A stretch of DNA of 7,610 bases from Candidatus Methylomirabilota bacterium (GTDB taxonomy: Bacteria > Methylomirabilota > Methylomirabilia > Methylomirabilales > JACQHM01): positions 1-7,610 of the forward strand of contig JACQHM010000108.1 in assembly GCA_016199025.1 (NCBI GenBank). Direction: 5' to 3'. This document shows positions 6,044 to 7,610 of this stretch, in pieces; within the stretch, counting starts at the first letter, position 1, and the number at the start of each line of letters is the position of its first letter. The position numbers and the translations under genes are program-made. The notes beneath the pieces are model-generated. The model was not told the origin of the DNA. It made no database searches and was given only the letters and a program-made list of their open reading frames with translations.

Positions 6044-6930
6044 TTCAGGCCGACCTCCTCGGCTCCCCGACCCATCCCGAACAGGCCGGAGGGCTTCAGC
6101 AACAGGACCAGGATGAAGAGGGTGAAGTAGACCGCCTCTTTCAGGGCGGTGGCGATGAGGAACCCGCTGAAGGCCTCCACCAGGCCGATGATCAGCCCAC
6201 CGAGAAAGGCCCCCATCATGTCCCCCATCCCCCCTAAGACCACCACCACGAAGGCCGTCAGAACAAAGTAGGTCCCCACCGTAGGGAAGGTGTAATAGAC
6301 GGGCATCAACAGGGCCCCCGCCACCCCCACGCAGGCCGTGCCGATCCCGAAGGAAAGGAGATAGATCCGGCGGACATCCACCCCCATCAGCATGGCCGCC
6401 CTTCGATCCTGGGCCGTGGCCCGGATCGCCTTTCCCAGGGGGGTCTTCTTTAAAAAGAGGAAAAGGGCAACGGCCATGGCCATGGCGACCAGGAAGGCGA
6501 CCAGGCGGGGTACACTGATGAAGAGCCCCCCCACCTCCACCACGGCAGTCGAGTAGGCCGTCCGGATCGTCCGATAGTCCGCTTTCCACAGGAGGAGGGC
6601 GCCGTTCTGAAGGGCGACCGAGAGCCCTACGGTGGCGAAGATCTGCATGAGCGGCGGGGCGCCCAGGATCGGCTGGATAACCATCCAGTGGATGATCAAG
6701 CCCACCAGAAAGAGGAGAGGGGTGACAAAAAAGAGGGCAACGTAGGGGTCCAGACTGAAGAGCTGGAAGAGCCAGAAGGTGGTGTACATCGCCAGCATCA
6801 ACAGCTCGCCGTGGGCGAAGTTGATGATCCTCGTCACCCCGAAGATCAGGGTCAGGCCGATGCTGATCAGGGCATAGATCCCCCCCACCAGCAGGCCTGA
6901 GATCGCCACCTGGAGGATGGTTTCCATCAT
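6040..6930 (-). CDS. livH: LivH-type ABC transporter permease of set 1
   Basis: This is an inner-membrane permease subunit that pairs with the LivM half of the following fusion protein. Its 296 residues are typical for LivH. The family hallmark ISIGLTLIFGVTRIINFAHG is at 22-41. Hydrophobic segments follow through the protein, with a canonical coupling loop GKAIRATAQDRRAAMLMGVDV at 166-186 that should contact an ATPase subunit. The late glycine-rich helix VVVVLGGMGDMMGAFLGG is at 228-245 and LKPSGLFG near the end (278-285). Two ATG codons in a row open the gene (6930 and 6927); the first is 12 bases after the stop of the binding protein gene and no strong ribosome site is seen, so translation may depend on ribosomes finishing the gene before it. 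The stop overlaps the fusion start (ATGA). It differs clearly from the set 2 LivH, so the two are not a recent duplication. Confidence 0.95.
   Translation of the reverse strand: MMETILQVAISGLLVGGIYALISIGLTLIFGVTRIINFAHGELLMLAMYTTFWLFQLFSLDPYVALFFVTPLLFLVGLIIHWMVIQPILGAPPLMQIFATVGLSVALQNGALLLWKADYRTIRTAYSTAVVEVGGLFISVPRLVAFLVAMAMAVALFLFLKKTPLGKAIRATAQDRRAAMLMGVDVRRIYLLSFGIGTACVGVAGALLMPVYYTFPTVGTYFVLTAFVVVVLGGMGDMMGAFLGGLIIGLVEAFSGFLIATALKEAVYFTLFILVLLLKPSGLFGMGRGAEEVGLK
6054..6059 (-). promoter_or_regulatory. Ribosome binding site of the livM-livG fusion gene
   Basis: The minus strand reads AGGAGG, ten bases before the ATG at 6043-6041 and inside the end of the livH-type gene. It fixes the start of the fusion protein, whose reading frame stays open far upstream. 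Confidence 0.7.
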
Positions 6931-6942
6931 CGACCGAAGACG

Positions 6943-7610
6943 TTACTTCTTCTTCCGTTCCTCCCAAGTAGGGAGGGGGAGGATCGGCTTGCGGGTCGCC
7001 AGCTTCTCTGGAGAGACCACATGGAGCTTCCGCTCTTGCCACTGCATCACCACCGGCCAGGCCCGAAGATTGGTCCCGGCGCTTTTGTGGTCGGGGCCTG
7101 CGAACTTCACCCCCCACCCCATCACCGTGTCCCCTTCCGGGATGTCCACCTTGAGGGCCGCCTCGCGGATCTTCTCGGGATCCAGGCTTCCCGCTTTGGG
7201 GAGCACCTCCCGTAAGAGGATCATGGCCCCCACGTAGCCCAACGTCGCATGGACAGCCGGCATCCTGCCGTACTTGGCGTTGAACCGCTGCTGGAACTCC
7301 TTCAACTCCGCCCGGGCCCGCGGTGTCAGGGCCTCCTGGTTGATCCCTACGGCCGGGTCCACGTTCAGGATGAAGTTGGCATCATCGCCGACCGCCTCGG
7401 CAAAGTCGGGGAGGCCGTGGGCGGCCCCGGTGCCGATCATCGCCTTCACGTTCAGGCCCAGTTCCTTCGCCTGCCGCCAGAAGAGGATACCATCGGAGAT
7501 ATATTGAGTGGCGATAATCACATCAGGTTTTAAGGCCTTCAACTTGAGGACGATGGGGGAGAGGTCCACGGACTTCTGGCTGTAGGTCTCGGCGACGACC
7601 ACCTTCAGCC
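6943..7610 (-). CDS. LivK-type periplasmic substrate-binding protein of set 1, C-terminal part (5' end off right edge)
   Basis: This is the C-terminal half or more of a solute-binding protein of the Peripla_BP_6/LivK family. The frame is open to the window edge, so the signal peptide and first domain are not visible. The visible part begins LKVVVAETYSQKSVDLSPIV, the family's pattern where a time-ordered event is split into a proposed new substrate contact (compare VDFSP or TDFSPQV in relatives), then LKALKPDVIIATQY, and a later conserved AVHATLGYVGAMILLREVLPKAG segment. It ends with a lysine-rich WEERKKK tail and TAA. Twelve bases separate it from the livH-type gene. As the first visible gene of set 1 it should deliver substrate to the H1/M1-G1/F1 transporter. 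It is not similar in detail to the set 2 binding protein, so the two systems probably take different substrates. The solute itself cannot be named. Confidence 0.9.
   Translation of the reverse strand, partial: LKVVVAETYSQKSVDLSPIVLKLKALKPDVIIATQYISDGILFWRQAKELGLNVKAMIGTGAAHGLPDFAEAVGDDANFILNVDPAVGINQEALTPRARAELKEFQQRFNAKYGRMPAVHATLGYVGAMILLREVLPKAGSLDPEKIREAALKVDIPEGDTVMGWGVKFAGPDHKSAGTNLRAWPVVMQWQERKLHVVSPEKLATRKPILPLPTWEERKKK

Noticed and set aside
6044..7117. Upstream extension of the fusion gene frame, giving a 959-residue open frame
   Set aside because: This part is in another frame of the livH and binding protein genes, with Pro/Gly/Arg/His-rich, low-quality protein. The ATG at 6043 with AGGAGG and the LivM-type N-terminus marks the true start.

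Overview
All genes in this window lie on the minus strand, so transcription runs from the right edge to the left edge. They encode two successive branched-chain amino acid type (HAAT/Liv family) ABC importers. In transcription order: the C-terminal part of a LivK-type binding protein (K1, 7610-6943), a LivH permease (H1), a LivM permease fused in one reading frame to a LivG ATPase (M1-G1), and a LivF ATPase (F1, ends 3541). After a 69-base gap come a second full-length binding protein (K2), a second LivH (H2), a second LivM (M2), and the start of an ABC ATPase that runs off the left edge.

The genes are tightly packed. Both LivH/LivM pairs share an ATGA stop/start overlap, F1 starts inside the end of the fusion gene on a TTG codon, and the last ATPase overlaps the end of M2 by 31 bases. 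Several starts have strong purine-rich Shine-Dalgarno sequences. The only gap longer than about 25 bases is the 69 bases between F1 and K2, and no convincing terminator or promoter is visible there. Everything may be one transcript. Set 1 is a complete importer: binding protein, two permease domains and two ATPase domains. Set 2 is complete up to its first ATPase, and any LivF partner would lie beyond the left edge. Substrates cannot be read from sequence. The family takes leucine/isoleucine/valine but also amides, urea, aromatic acids and other small solutes.

Two things stand out. First, the LivM-LivG fusion joins membrane and nucleotide-binding domains through a proline/alanine-rich linker whose DNA holds an imperfect GC-rich inverted repeat. 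Second, the leftmost ATPase sits where livG should be, but from the Walker A motif onward it reads like an ABC-2 exporter (CcmA/DrrA-like) ATPase. The base composition changes abruptly at about position 240, from about 72% G+C on the left to about 50% on the right. That end is either a recombination product, an unusual operon member, or an assembly chimera.

The window suggests a high-GC free-living bacterium (roughly 60% G+C overall) rich in solute-uptake systems, of the kind seen in soil/sediment proteobacteria or NC10/Rokubacteria-like lineages. That placement is an impression from composition and gene style only. I see no RNA gene, mobile element or CRISPR array, and no clearly novel system beyond the fusion and the chimeric end.
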